Shown: one piece after another, positions 43,952 to 52,679 of the stretch
How positions within the stretch are numbered: position 1 is the first letter of the stretch
How the letters are laid out: the number at the start of each line of letters is the position of its first letter
Program-made: the position numbers and the translations under genes
NCBI RefSeq assembly: GCF_018327685.1
Contig: NZ_BNEL01000003.1
Location: forward strand, 1,736,001-1,800,000
DNA from: Streptomyces sp. TS71-3
GTDB lineage: Bacteria; Actinomycetota; Actinomycetes; Streptomycetales; Streptomycetaceae
Length of the DNA: 64,000 nucleotides
Direction of reading: 5' to 3'
Notes under the pieces: generated by a model
Database searches by the model: none
Told to the model about the DNA's origin: nothing
Seen by the model: the letters and a program-made list of their open reading frames with translations, nothing else

Positions 43952-44194
43952 ATGGATCGATCGCTCGTGTCGGTGAGGACGGCACTGGTGCTGCTACTGG
44001 CTGTGTTATCGGGCGTGGGGGCTGGACTGCTTTCGGCGTCGGCCGGTGCCGGGACGGCGGCCGCGGTGCTCGCCGGGCTCACCACCACGGGTGGGGCCAT
44101 TGCGGTGTTCAACCAGATGATCGCCGCAGACCCCGTCCACAACACGCCCGCCGGGCGGGAAGCGGAAGCGAAGGGCGGGAGCACCCGTGGGTGA
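43952..44194 (+). CDS. Small two-helix membrane protein of unknown function
   Basis: 80 residues, RBS AGAAAGGG at 8-nt spacing. Two hydrophobic segments (VRTALVLLLAVLSGVGAGLL and AGTAAAVLAGLTTTGGAIAV) are followed by a polar tail (HNTPAGREAEAKGG). Its last 8 nt overlap the start of the receiver-domain gene, so the two are very likely co-translated. It may be the membrane anchor or signal partner of that regulator. No family is recognised. Confidence 0.7.
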   Translation: MDRSLVSVRTALVLLLAVLSGVGAGLLSASAGAGTAAAVLAGLTTTGGAIAVFNQMIAADPVHNTPAGREAEAKGGSTRG

Positions 44195-45281
44195 GCTACG
44201 TCCTCTGGCCCAGGACCTGACCCCGGAGTCGCGTGCGTTGGCGATGGCGCTGCGGGAGCTGTTCGAGGGCCTGGAAGTCTCGGTTCGCCGCTACGCGGCC
44301 CGCCGCGTGCGTGACGCCGGCACCTTCTCGCGCTACCTCAGCGGCACCCGCCTTCCACCGCGGGAAGTCGTGACGGACCTCTTCACCGACGTCGCCGAAC
44401 ACCGTGGCATGGCCGCCACTCCGGATGCCATCGAGCTGGTGCGCCGTCTGCATCAGGCAGCCGTCGAATCCAGTGCCCCACCCCGTCACGCCGTCGAGGT
44501 CCTGGAGCAGCAACTCGCCGAGGCCGACCGCGTCTCCCGCCGCTCCACTGCCCGCGGCGACGCGCTCGGCGACGCGCTGCTGGACCGCAAACACCGCATC
44601 GCCGACCTTGAGGTGCGTCTGAACCAGCTTGAGGCGGAGTGGAGCGCGGAACGGGAGCGTGCCGAACACCTGGCCGCAGCACACCCCCACGCGACCGGTC
44701 TGTTGCATGAACGCGATCAGCTTCAAGGTGAGGTCTGCCGCCTGTCGGCCCAGCTCCACGAGACGCAGCAACAGCGCGATGAGGCCGAACAGCGCTGCGC
44801 TCTCCTGGAACGGCAGCTCGAAGCGGTCGAGCAGGTCCGGACCGCGGCCGCGATGGCACCGGCGGTTCCGCAGCCCATGCCCCGGGTCCTCATCGTCGAT
44901 GACCAGAGAGACAACCTGCTGGCCATGACCGCTGTGCTGTCCACGCTCGACCAGGAACTGGTCGCTGTTTCCTCCGGCCGTGAAGCCCTCAAAGCCCTCC
45001 TCGATCAGGACGACTTCGCCGTGATCATCATGGACATCCAGATGCCCGATATGGACGGCTACGAGACCGCCGCCCACATCAAGAGACGGCCCCGCACCCG
45101 CGACGTGCCCATCATCTTCCTCACCGCCATGGGCACCGACCCCGAACACTCGGCTCGCGGCTACGCCGCCGGCGCGGTCGACTACATCGGCAAGCCCTTC
45201 GACCCCTGGGCCCTACGCGCAAAGGTCGCCGTGTTCACCGGCATCTATCTCGAACAGCAGCGCCTCGCGGGAAACCGGTGA
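44187..45281 (+). CDS. HTH - coiled coil - receiver domain fusion protein
   Basis: 364 residues from GTG 44187. The N-terminal 75 residues (LRELFEGLEVSVRRYAARRVRDAGTFSRYLSGTRLPPREVV) look like the degenerate XRE-type HTH common in Streptomyces proteins. Residues about 95-220 are a long heptad-rich coiled coil (VLEQQLAEADRVSRR..., LNQLEAEWSAERERAEHL, LSAQLHETQQQRDEAEQRC). Residues about 230-355 are a CheY-like receiver: VLIVDDQRDN (acidic pair), IIMDIQMPDMDGYE (phosphorylatable Asp), FLTAMG (Thr) and IGKPFDP (Lys). The output module is therefore N-terminal to the receiver. No histidine kinase is encoded nearby; the overlapping upstream membrane protein is its only obvious partner. Function unknown. 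Confidence 0.85.
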   Translation: MGELRPLAQDLTPESRALAMALRELFEGLEVSVRRYAARRVRDAGTFSRYLSGTRLPPREVVTDLFTDVAEHRGMAATPDAIELVRRLHQAAVESSAPPRHAVEVLEQQLAEADRVSRRSTARGDALGDALLDRKHRIADLEVRLNQLEAEWSAERERAEHLAAAHPHATGLLHERDQLQGEVCRLSAQLHETQQQRDEAEQRCALLERQLEAVEQVRTAAAMAPAVPQPMPRVLIVDDQRDNLLAMTAVLSTLDQELVAVSSGREALKALLDQDDFAVIIMDIQMPDMDGYETAAHIKRRPRTRDVPIIFLTAMGTDPEHSARGYAAGAVDYIGKPFDPWALRAKVAVFTGIYLEQQRLAGNR

Positions 45282-45303
45282 CCTCGGCTGTTCGCGAACG
45301 CGG

Positions 45304-46050
45304 TCACCGCCCCGGCGCGGAAGGCCCGATGTGGCGCCCGTTGCCCAGCGGCCACCGCGTCGAGAAGGAGGCGATGTCCGCCTCGGCGACGCCCGCCGCC
45401 CACAGCACGGACTGGCGCAGGAGCTGGCGGAACCACGGGTTGCCCCAGGCTCGGGCGTCGTGCCCGAGGGCCGTGTAGCAGACGCGGCCGGCGCCGTGCG
45501 GGTGGGCGTAGGCGACGGGCTGGGGGCCGTCGGGGGTGTCCCGCTCGGCGAGGATGTCGAGGCCGTCCACGCAGTCGATGAGGTAGTACTCGTCGTCGAT
45601 GGCGAAGTCGTCCAGGTGGCGGGTGACCGGGTGGCCGGGGTGGACCCGGACGTCGAAGCGGCCCTCGGAGTCCGCGTCGCCGTGCGACAGGTAGCGGGAG
45701 CCGACGAGGTCGATGGCGGCCCGGTCGGCCTCGACGCCGCCGGGGCCGAAGCCGAAGAGGTTGCTGGCGTGCACCGCCACCACGCCCTTGCCGCCGTCCG
45801 CCACCAACGCGGACAGGGCCCGCTGCTCGGCCTCGTCGAAGCGGGGGCCCGAGAGGTACAGCACGTAGACGTCGGCCTCCGCGGTGGCCGGCATGGGGTC
45901 GGTGAACCTGTTCACGCCCACGCCGCGCGCCGCCGGGATGCCCGCTTCCACCACGATCTCCTGGAGCGCGAGGGCGGCGCCGATCAGGTCGTGGTGCAGG
46001 TCCGTGCCGTCCACCAGCACCAGCGCGGACGGAACCGCTCGCAGCTTCAA
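45304..46050 (-). CDS. ThuA-like domain protein (carbohydrate-associated, GATase1 fold)
   Basis: 248 residues from TTG 46050, with GGAGG 6 nt upstream. The sequence fits the ThuA family (ALVLVDGTDLHHDLIGAALALQEIVVEAG; GGKGVVAVHASNLFGFGPG; DEYYLIDCVDGLDILAERDTPDGPQPVAYAHPHGAGRVCYTALGHDARAWGNPWFRQLL). Proteins of this fold are found in sugar-utilisation loci; a precise reaction is not established. It is divergent from the GH9 gene across a 160-bp region with four NTACCA half-sites, so the two are probably co-regulated. Confidence 0.88.
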   Translation of the reverse strand: MKLRAVPSALVLVDGTDLHHDLIGAALALQEIVVEAGIPAARGVGVNRFTDPMPATAEADVYVLYLSGPRFDEAEQRALSALVADGGKGVVAVHASNLFGFGPGGVEADRAAIDLVGSRYLSHGDADSEGRFDVRVHPGHPVTRHLDDFAIDDEYYLIDCVDGLDILAERDTPDGPQPVAYAHPHGAGRVCYTALGHDARAWGNPWFRQLLRQSVLWAAGVAEADIASFSTRWPLGNGRHIGPSAPGR

Positions 46051-46108
46051 CGCCTACCTCCGGTGCGTCCGGTGTCTCCTGGCACCCGGACCTTACCAGG
46101 CACAGGCA

Positions 46109-46176
46109 ATACCAGAGAATACCAATAAAGACCTCAAGTGATACCACTTGTACCAAGGGGAGACGCCGAGTAGCGT
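46109..46176. promoter_or_regulatory. Divergent ThuA/GH9 control region: direct-repeat operator and GH9 promoter
   Basis: ATACCA occurs at 46109, 46119 and 46141 and GTACCA at 46150, two tandem pairs about one helical turn apart. CAAGTG-ATAC-CACTTG (46135-46150) adds dyad symmetry. TTGTAC (46148-46153) and TAGCGT (46171-46176), 17 bp apart, make a good promoter for the GH9 gene, and the right pair of half-sites covers its -35. This predicts repression by a regulator that also binds near 52580-52605 and 60932-60950. Confidence 0.6.
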
Positions 46177-46210
46177 CCGAGCGAATCCGCGCTACCCCGG
46201 GAGAGCAGCA

Positions 46211-47920
46211 GTGCCGACCGTCCTGACCAGTCATCTCGGATACAACACCGACGCGTCGAAGAAGGCCGTCGTGCTCTGCGCCGAGCCCACCGACGTCCTG
46301 TCCGCCGCTCTCGTCGACACGGAGTCCGGCACCCGGACCGAGCTGGCGCCGGGCCCCGAGCAGACCGTGGACCGGTGGTCGCTGGGCACGTTCCGGCGCA
46401 TCGACTTCAGCGGGGTTCAGACACCCGGCACCTACCGCGTCGAGATCCGCACCGCCGGCGGCACCCACACGTCCGAGCCGTTCGACATCTCAAGCGGGCG
46501 CCTCCAGGCGGCGACCCTCTCCGACGTGCTCAACTACTTCAAAGCGGTGCGCTCCAGCGGCGAGATCGACCGCAAGGACCGTGCCGCCCGCTTCTACGAC
46601 GACGACTCGGGCCGCACCGTGGACGCCCGCGGCGGCTGGCTCGACGCCTCCGGCGACTTCAGCAAGTTCCTCAGCCACCTCAACTACACGCGCATGATGA
46701 GCCCCCAGCAGACGCCGCTGTGCGCGTGGGCGTTCCTCGCCGCGCGCGACGAACTGCCCGCCACCCACCCGGCGCTGGCGAGCGCCCTGGACGCGCGCCT
46801 GCGTGACGAGGGCCTGCACGGCGCCGACTTCCTGGTGCGCTTCCAGTCCCCGGAGGGCTACTTCTACACGGCGATCTTCGACGCCCTCACCAAGGACCTC
46901 CAGGAGCGCGTGATCAACGCCCCGCTCCAGGACAGCGTGCGCACCCAGCGCTGGCAGGCCGCCTACCGGATGGGCGGCGGCCTCGCCATCGCCGCACTGG
47001 CCCGCGCGGCCACGGCCGGGGACCACGGCGACTTCACCGCAGAGGAGTACCTGGCCGCCGCCCGGCGCGGCTTCGCGCACCTGGAGGAGCACAACACCGA
47101 CTACCTCTACGACGGCACCGAGACGGTCCTGGACGACTACTGCGCCCTGCTCGCCGCGACCGAGCTGGTCGCCGCCTCCGCCGAGGCCGACCGCGCCCCG
47201 TTCCTGGCCGCCGCCGAACGCCGCGCCGCCTCGCTCGCGGACCGCTACACCGACTCCGGGCGGGGCTTCGGCCACCTGCGCGGCGACGCGGAGGGCCGGC
47301 CGTTCTTCCACGCGGCCGAGCCCGGCCTGCCGGTCGTCGCCCTGCTGCGGTTCGCGGAGGCCTGCCCCGGCTCGCCGCTCGCCGCCGGTGCCAGGACGAC
47401 CGCACTCGCCCTCGCCCGGGACGCGGTGTTCCTCGCCGACGAGGTGGCCAACCCCTTCGGCTGCGCCCGCCAGTTCGTCCAGCCCCTCGGCGGGGAGCCG
47501 CGGACCAGCTTCTTCTTCCCGCACGAGAACGAGACCGGGTACTGGTGGCAGGGCGAGAACGCGGGAATCTGCTCCACCGCGTACGCGGCCCTGCGGGCCG
47601 CCGCCCTGCCGGAGTGCGAGGAGGGACTGAGGGACCGGCTGCGGGTGCTGGCCGAGGACCAGCTCCAGTGGGTGGTCGGCCTCAACCCCTACGACAGCTC
47701 GATGATGCAGGGCCGCGGCCGCAACCAGGCCGTGTACTCGGACGTGTACCAGAACGTCCCGGGCGGCATCCTCAACGGCATCACCGCGGGCGTCGAGGAC
47801 GAGCACGACATCGCCTTCATGCCGGCCGAGGAAGTGGCCAAGGGGGTCAAGTGGCGCTGGGCCGAGCAGTGGATCCCGCACTCGGCGTGGTTCCTGCTGG
47901 CGGCCTCGGCGGCGCGGTAG
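46211..47920 (+). CDS. Cytoplasmic GH9-type glycoside hydrolase with N-terminal Ig-like domain
   Basis: 569 residues from GTG 46211 (GGGAGAG 7 nt upstream). PTVLTSHLGYNTDASKKAVV begins the Ig-like domain that precedes the (alpha/alpha)6 barrel in many GH9 enzymes. GGWLDASGDFSKFL carries the paired Asp (145 and 149) of the catalytic base, and the C-terminal EDEHDIAFMPAEEV...EQWIPHSAW region carries acidic candidates for the proton donor. There is no signal peptide, so it should act on an imported oligosaccharide. GH9 includes endoglucanases and also exo-beta-glucosaminidases; the latter suits the adjacent BadF-type kinase and SIS protein, but this is inference. The promoter overlaps a predicted GntR operator. 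Confidence 0.87.
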   Translation: MPTVLTSHLGYNTDASKKAVVLCAEPTDVLSAALVDTESGTRTELAPGPEQTVDRWSLGTFRRIDFSGVQTPGTYRVEIRTAGGTHTSEPFDISSGRLQAATLSDVLNYFKAVRSSGEIDRKDRAARFYDDDSGRTVDARGGWLDASGDFSKFLSHLNYTRMMSPQQTPLCAWAFLAARDELPATHPALASALDARLRDEGLHGADFLVRFQSPEGYFYTAIFDALTKDLQERVINAPLQDSVRTQRWQAAYRMGGGLAIAALARAATAGDHGDFTAEEYLAAARRGFAHLEEHNTDYLYDGTETVLDDYCALLAATELVAASAEADRAPFLAAAERRAASLADRYTDSGRGFGHLRGDAEGRPFFHAAEPGLPVVALLRFAEACPGSPLAAGARTTALALARDAVFLADEVANPFGCARQFVQPLGGEPRTSFFFPHENETGYWWQGENAGICSTAYAALRAAALPECEEGLRDRLRVLAEDQLQWVVGLNPYDSSMMQGRGRNQAVYSDVYQNVPGGILNGITAGVEDEHDIAFMPAEEVAKGVKWRWAEQWIPHSAWFLLAASAAR

Positions 47921-48060
47921 CAGGGGCCGCCTGCGGCGGCGGGGAGCCGGTCGCACGGTCTCGGGCCACCACTCACGCGGGCAGGGGCCCGGGGCCGGCC
48001 GGGAGATCACCGACTACGCGGCGGAAGTCGTCGTCCGGGTTCTCCCGCCCAGGGAAGGCG

Positions 48061-48795
48061 CTATGAGCCGTTGCCGGCCTGGCTGCGACGGACCAGTGCG
48101 GGGATCGCGGAAATGAATTCCGGTGTGAGTTGCTCCCAGATGATTCCTGTCCGGGGCCGGCGCGGCTCACACGGAAAGGTTTCGTCTGGAGTGATGACAA
48201 GGTCCACACGAAAGTCGTGTTCGGTGTCTGGCAGAGCCTCATCCACGACTTGCAGGGAGTGGACCGTGGTTGCGATGAGGGTGTGCGGACTCATGAGACC
48301 CGCCTCTTGGAGCAAGGCCACTTCAACGTCCGCATACCCAGCCCCCTTCCCGAGCCGCACACCGTCGCGGTTGACGGCAACACTTCCGCAGACCACGAGA
48401 TCGATGGGCGGCATCTCATCCAAGTCCACCGGCTGCCCGAACTTCGCCGCTGAACGGTGGGCGGCAGCCTCAAGAGGGGGAACGGCAAGGCTCGCAGGAT
48501 CCAGATAGAAGAACGGCTTCTCCGTAGCAAGCTTCGGGGACGCCATGTAGAGGTGCTTGCCGTCTTCGAGTGCCCGCACGCGAACGGGAAGCTGAGCCAG
48601 GTCGGGAACCGCTTTGACGACGTGCGCCGCCTGCCAGGCGGTATGTTGCGTGAGTCGGATAGCCGCGACATCTGAACCGACGAAGTCCGGGATATGGCCC
48701 GCAACACCCGAAGGCGCCGCACCCTCGCGCTCCAAGAGATCCCAGACCCGTTCACGGACTGCTTGTTTGGCACGCTGGACCTGTGCGCTGTTCAC
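48061..48795 (-). CDS. 5-formyltetrahydrofolate cyclo-ligase (MTHFS) family protein
   Basis: 244 residues. The family pattern is present: AKQAVRERVWDLLERE at the start, VCGSVAVNRDGVRLGKGAGYADVEVALL as the nucleotide/folate-binding core, and a C-terminal HDFRVDLVITPDE block. MTHFS enzymes convert 5-formyl-THF to 5,10-methenyl-THF with ATP, but many actinobacterial members are diverged. It follows the RibD-like gene by 3 bp and shares its lower G+C and looser codon use, unlike the sugar genes on either side, so both probably arrived together. Confidence 0.85.
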   Translation of the reverse strand: MNSAQVQRAKQAVRERVWDLLEREGAAPSGVAGHIPDFVGSDVAAIRLTQHTAWQAAHVVKAVPDLAQLPVRVRALEDGKHLYMASPKLATEKPFFYLDPASLAVPPLEAAAHRSAAKFGQPVDLDEMPPIDLVVCGSVAVNRDGVRLGKGAGYADVEVALLQEAGLMSPHTLIATTVHSLQVVDEALPDTEHDFRVDLVITPDETFPCEPRRPRTGIIWEQLTPEFISAIPALVRRSQAGNGS

Positions 48796-48798
48796 CCG

Positions 48799-49602
48799 CT
48801 ACCCCCTTGTGCCCACCAACCGCACGTAATCTCCATGCCGATGTACAGCGGCCAATCGATAGCCTTCCGGAATGGCTGTAAGGAATCCCTCAGGGTTATC
48901 TGTGGTCCGTGAGTGCGGCGTGTGTGGCAGGTACGCAATCACCTGGTCCACCAGTCCCGCAGCGCTGAGCGCCATGGTTCGGTCCGAGGCTCCCACAATC
49001 AGCACGGAACGCGCCCCTGCCGCAGCCAACTGGCTTACAGTTTCGGCGAATTTCTCAGACGACGACAGGGTTGGCACTCGAAAGACTCCATCGCCGTGAC
49101 TTCCCCCTCTTCCTTCCTCGATTCCTCCATCCTCGGTAACTATAAGATCATGTGACTCACGTAGCAAGGATAGAGTTCTCGGCACAGGACCATGGTCTTC
49201 TCCCCGAACGGGCAGCCCTTGTTGATCAGTCTCGCATAGCCATGTGACGAAAGGACGCGAGTTCTTGAGAGAGGAAAGCCAAGGCCCCAGGACCAGCAAG
49301 GCTTCGTCTTGGAGGAAACCGCACTCAACTTCTACACCCGCGCGCCGCAATAGTGCCGCGCCGCCCACTCCCCGCGACGTCGGGTCCATAACGGCAATCA
49401 GCACCCTTGCGATATCGGCGCTTATCAGGGCTTCACGGCACGGTGGCGTACGTCCGTAATGATTGCAAGGCTCAAGGGTGACAACCGCGGTTCCACCCCT
49501 TGCCTGGTTCCCGGCCGCTGCAAGCGCGTTTGTCTCCGCATGTGAGTCCCCCTTTCGGACGTGGTTACGTGCCGGAGGGGAGACCCCTGCGTCATAGGGC
49601 AA
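48799..49602 (-). CDS. RibD-like deaminase-reductase, N-terminally shortened
   Basis: 267 residues from TTG 49602. SHAETNALAAAG and LEPCNHYGRTPPCREAL are the zinc and catalytic motifs of the pyrimidine deaminase half of RibD. The reductase half follows (RPFVTWLCETDQQ ... ARSVLIVGASDRTMALSAAGLVDQVIAYL). The first 40 or so residues of a normal RibD (the SPNPxVG region) are absent, and the start is not convincing. In the riboflavin pathway RibD deaminates and reduces the pyrimidine intermediate; no other rib gene is here. G+C is near one half in 49081-49200, far below the surroundings. It may be a truncated gene or a deaminase recruited to another pathway together with the MTHFS-like partner. 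Confidence 0.78.
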   Translation of the reverse strand: MPYDAGVSPPARNHVRKGDSHAETNALAAAGNQARGGTAVVTLEPCNHYGRTPPCREALISADIARVLIAVMDPTSRGVGGAALLRRAGVEVECGFLQDEALLVLGPWLSSLKNSRPFVTWLCETDQQGLPVRGEDHGPVPRTLSLLRESHDLIVTEDGGIEEGRGGSHGDGVFRVPTLSSSEKFAETVSQLAAAGARSVLIVGASDRTMALSAAGLVDQVIAYLPHTPHSRTTDNPEGFLTAIPEGYRLAAVHRHGDYVRLVGTRG

Positions 49603-49681
49603 CGTCTCAGCGACGCGCAGCGGTTGACTCGGGCACCGCCGTGACCACCGACGGCGCCCGAGCGGCCCGTGACCGGAAGCC

Positions 49682-50578
49682 TCAGCCCGCCCCCAGCCGC
49701 CTGCGGGCCAGCACCACGCCGCCCGCCACCGGCTGCACGTCCAGCAGGCGCAGCGTCAGCGACGGGTGCGATGCCGCGAGGCGGGTTCGCAGACCGTCGG
49801 CGAGGCGCGGCTGGTGCACCACGACGCTGCCCGCCGCGACGACCGTGTCGCCCACGGCGCCGCGGGCGGTCAGCTGGGCCACCAGCGTCTGGAGGCCCCC
49901 CGCGGCCTCGTCCACCACGCGCGCCGCGAGTGCCGAGCCGGCGTCCGCGGCGTGGAACACGGCGGGTGCACCGGGGCCCCAGGCGCCGGGCTCCGGGCGG
50001 TCGTTGACGCACCGTGCGAGCGCGGGCGGATCCGCCGCGCCGAAGTGCGCGAGGAGCGCGGACAACAGGCCGTCGTCGCCGAGCCCCGCGTCGTGCGCGG
50101 ACAGCGCCGCGCGCGTCGCCTCCCGCACGATCGCGGGCGCGCTGCCCTCGTCGCCCAGCACCCAGCCCCAGCCGCCCGCGAACAGCACCCGCCCCTCCGC
50201 GTCCGCTGCGACGCCGATGGAGCCGGTGCCCGCGATCAGTCCGATGCCCCGGTCGAGGCCGGCGGCGGGCACCAGCAGGGCGGCGTCGTTGACGACCACC
50301 GCGGGCACGCCCCCGAGGGTCTCGACGGCCGCGGCCAGGCGGGCGCAGTGCTCCTGCGTGTCACAGCCCTGCGCACCGATCCCGAAGGCGGCGATCACGT
50401 GCCCGGCCGGCACCGCGGCCGACAGCTCCGCCACCAGCCGCCGCGCCGCCGCGTCGACGGGGGACGCCTCCCAGTCGCCCGCGGGACGGCGCACCTGGGC
50501 GAGCGGCGTGCCGTCGAGGGCCGCCACGCTGATGTCGATCTTGGTGCCGCCGACGTCCGCGCCGACCGCGACCTTCAC
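49682..50578 (-). CDS. BadF/BadG/BcrA-type sugar kinase (N-acetylglucosamine-kinase-like)
   Basis: 298 residues from GTG 50578, overlapping the upstream SIS gene stop by 4 bp. The ASKHA fold is clear: VAVGADVGGTKIDISVA (phosphate 1), AFGIGAQG, VVVNDAALLV, LIAGTGSIGV (phosphate 2), GWGWVLGDEGSA, and VAAGSVVVHQPRLADGL near the end. Members of this family phosphorylate GlcNAc and related amino sugars with ATP. It is the last gene of a gntR-SIS-kinase operon and should phosphorylate the sugar released by the GH9 enzyme. Confidence 0.9.
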   Translation of the reverse strand: MKVAVGADVGGTKIDISVAALDGTPLAQVRRPAGDWEASPVDAAARRLVAELSAAVPAGHVIAAFGIGAQGCDTQEHCARLAAAVETLGGVPAVVVNDAALLVPAAGLDRGIGLIAGTGSIGVAADAEGRVLFAGGWGWVLGDEGSAPAIVREATRAALSAHDAGLGDDGLLSALLAHFGAADPPALARCVNDRPEPGAWGPGAPAVFHAADAGSALAARVVDEAAGGLQTLVAQLTARGAVGDTVVAAGSVVVHQPRLADGLRTRLAASHPSLTLRLLDVQPVAGGVVLARRRLGAG

Positions 50579-51597
50579 GAGCGCGGTCCTTCCAGCGCCA
50601 CCTTGATGTCGGCGTTGTCGAACACGAACTCCTCGACGTCGACACCGCGGAGCTCCGCCACGGCCTCCACCAGGATCTGGGTGACCAGGACCTCGACGAC
50701 GGCGCGTTGCGCGGCCGGCAGGTCCGGCACCCGCACGTGGTGGACCAGCGGCGTCCGCGCGACCGGCTCGCCGCCGACGAGGACGGCCGGGTGTCCGGCG
50801 CTCGCGAGGGTCTCGGCGATGGCGGCCTCGCGCGCGCCGCCGAAGAGCACATGGACGCTGTCCCCGGCCGACTCCATCGAGCCGTGCAGGTACTGCCGCG
50901 TGCTCATGCCGGTCGACTGGATCCGCGCCACCTCCCTGAAGAGCAGCGCGCTCTCCTCCGCGGAGCCGACCGCGGGCCCCGCGCCGACGAAGTCCGCGGA
51001 GGACACCGCCCGGAACAGCGGTGCGAGCGCGCGCACCTGGTCGGTCAGATCCCGCTCGGCGGCCGCGAACACCTCCGCCAGCTCGGCCCAACCGGAGTGG
51101 ATACGACCGCCGTCCCAGGCGTCGGCGAGCATGCCCGTCGCGGCGACGGTGGCGGTGTAGCCGATCGTCGACGCGTAGCTGTCCGGGATGCCGCCCAGGC
51201 CGAGCACGACCGGCGACAGGTCGGCGATGGGGGAGGGGACGGCGTTCACGACGGCGTACCGCTGCTCCGCGGGCACCGACTCCAGCACCGCCAGCGTCTC
51301 CGCGCTGCGCCCGCTCTGCGACACGCCGAACACGGGGTGGCTGCTGGGCGGGAACGGCAGCGGATGGTCCCCGGCGCCCAGCCGCCAGGAGTGCACGCCC
51401 CGGCTGCGCAACTGCCAGACGGGGGCGCAGACCGCGGCCAGGCTGGCGCCGATGCCGACGAACACGGGGCCGGGACCGGCCAGCCTGCCCTCCTCGGCGA
51501 GGGCGGTCACCTCCCCGGTCAGCCGGGCGAGAGCCCCGGCGAGGTCGGCCGCCTGGGTGGCGCGGGCGGCCGCATAGCTGATGTAGCCGTCGCTCAT
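50575..51597 (-). CDS. SIS-domain sugar-phosphate-binding protein
   Basis: 340 residues from ATG 51597. Two SIS halves are visible (VFVGIGASLAAVCAPVWQLRSRGVHSWRL...FGVSQSGRSAETLAVLESV; FVGAGPAVGSAEESALLFREVARIQSTGMSTRQYLHGSMESA), the layout of AgaS/GlmS-like isomerases and deaminases acting on aldose/ketose phosphates, often of amino sugars. It sits between the GntR gene and the kinase with a 4-bp overlap. It is most likely the enzyme after the kinase, such as a ketose/aldose amino-sugar-phosphate isomerase or deaminase. Confidence 0.88.
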   Translation of the reverse strand: MSDGYISYAAARATQAADLAGALARLTGEVTALAEEGRLAGPGPVFVGIGASLAAVCAPVWQLRSRGVHSWRLGAGDHPLPFPPSSHPVFGVSQSGRSAETLAVLESVPAEQRYAVVNAVPSPIADLSPVVLGLGGIPDSYASTIGYTATVAATGMLADAWDGGRIHSGWAELAEVFAAAERDLTDQVRALAPLFRAVSSADFVGAGPAVGSAEESALLFREVARIQSTGMSTRQYLHGSMESAGDSVHVLFGGAREAAIAETLASAGHPAVLVGGEPVARTPLVHHVRVPDLPAAQRAVVEVLVTQILVEAVAELRGVDVEEFVFDNADIKVALEGPRS

Positions 51598-51670
51598 GTC
51601 TGCTCCATTCCATGGGGCGCCGTCATCACGGGCCCCGTCGGCGTGCCGGGCCGTCCGCCCCCGCTCCGCG

Positions 51671-52432
51671 TCATGCCTCGGCACTGCGCGCGAAGGACGT
51701 GCGCAACCGGTAGCGGTCGCCGGCATAGCGGATCGTGGAGGAGAGCAGCGGGCGCTGTGCCGGGTCCCGGACGATCTGGTGCATCTCCAGCACCGGGGTG
51801 CCCGCGGCGATGTCGAGGTGCGCGGCGAGAGAGGCGTCCGCGGGCCGGGCCTCGACCGTGGTCTCCGCGCGGTCGAGCCGGTGGCCGAGGCCGGTGAGGA
51901 TGTCGTACAGCGAACCGGTGGTGAAGTCGACGTCGTCGAAGCCCTCGGCGACGCCGGCCGGCAGCAGGGACTCGTCCACGGCGATGGGGACGTCGTCCAT
52001 CATGCGCACCCTCTCCAGCCGGTAGACCGGGGTGCCGGGGGCGATCTGGAACGCCTCGGCCTCGTCCAGGGTGGCCGGCCCCATGGCGCGGCGCAGGACG
52101 CGCGAGGTGGCCGTCAGGCCCATCCGCCGAGCCGTCTCCGTGAACGACTCCAGCCTGTTGGGCCAGTCGCCGCGCTCGGGCACGGTGACGTACCAGCCCC
52201 TGCCGTGCGCGGGCCGCAGCACGCCCTCCTCGACGAGCGCGGTGAGCGCCTTGCGCAGGGTGACACGGGAGATGGCCAGCATCCGGCAGAGCTCGCGCTC
52301 CGGGGGCAGCCGCGCGCCCGGCCGCACCTCGCCGCTCTCGATGCGGCCGCGCAGCGCCGCCTTGGCCTGCGCCCAGAGCGGCTCCGGGTAGGCGGCGGGC
52401 AGGGGGCGCCGGGTGCCGGCTCCGGCGGTCAT
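51671..52432 (-). CDS. GntR/HutC-family regulator 1
   Basis: 253 residues from ATG 52432 (TAGAGTRRPLPAAYPEPLW); an upstream extension to 52534 is low complexity. Winged helix: IESGEVRPGARLPPERELCRMLAISRVTLRKALTALVEEGVLRPAHGRGWYV; UTRA ligand domain: PVYRLERVRMMDDVPIAVDESLLPAG...VLEMHQIVRD. UTRA domains usually sense sugar phosphates. It is first in an operon with the SIS and kinase genes. Its promoter holds two TGGTGT boxes (52585 and 52597), the reverse complement of the NTACCA-type repeat seen in the two other control regions. It is closely paralogous to the regulator at 62218, with nearly identical C-termini (STIRYAGDRYRLRTSFARS). Confidence 0.93.
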   Translation of the reverse strand: MTAGAGTRRPLPAAYPEPLWAQAKAALRGRIESGEVRPGARLPPERELCRMLAISRVTLRKALTALVEEGVLRPAHGRGWYVTVPERGDWPNRLESFTETARRMGLTATSRVLRRAMGPATLDEAEAFQIAPGTPVYRLERVRMMDDVPIAVDESLLPAGVAEGFDDVDFTTGSLYDILTGLGHRLDRAETTVEARPADASLAAHLDIAAGTPVLEMHQIVRDPAQRPLLSSTIRYAGDRYRLRTSFARSAEA

Positions 52433-52579
52433 CCGGCCACCCGGGGCGCCTGCGCGCTGGTGCCGCCGATGAACCCGGAGGGGGACCCGGAACCGAGGGG
52501 GCCGACGCCGATCACTGTCTCTTCTTCCTTCCATGCCGTCCGCGGCCGCTGCTGGGCACCGGGGTCGGCTCTCATGATA

Positions 52580-52605
52580 GCAAGTGGTGTTGCTAGTGGT
52601 GTTGC
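52580..52605 (-). promoter_or_regulatory. Predicted GntR operator upstream of the gntR-SIS-kinase operon
   Basis: On the minus strand the sequence reads ACACCACTAGCA then ACACCACTTGC, two direct repeats 12 bp apart. TATCAT immediately downstream could be a -10 box. The half-sites match those before the GH9 and transporter genes. Confidence 0.5.
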
Positions 52606-52679
52606 TTTGGTCTTATAAAGGTAAGCACAAGGTCGCTAGGTCGTCTCGACATGTCGACCCTCCTCCTGACGGGGTGAAG

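Noticed and set aside
43660..44220. Plus-strand ORF upstream of the receiver gene
   Set aside because: Basic, low-complexity translation without domain or RBS; it overlaps the real small membrane protein in another frame.
49682..51613. Single fused SIS-kinase protein
   Set aside because: The long frame ending at 49682 covers the SIS gene only in a wrong frame; the two proteins are in different frames with a 4-bp overlap.
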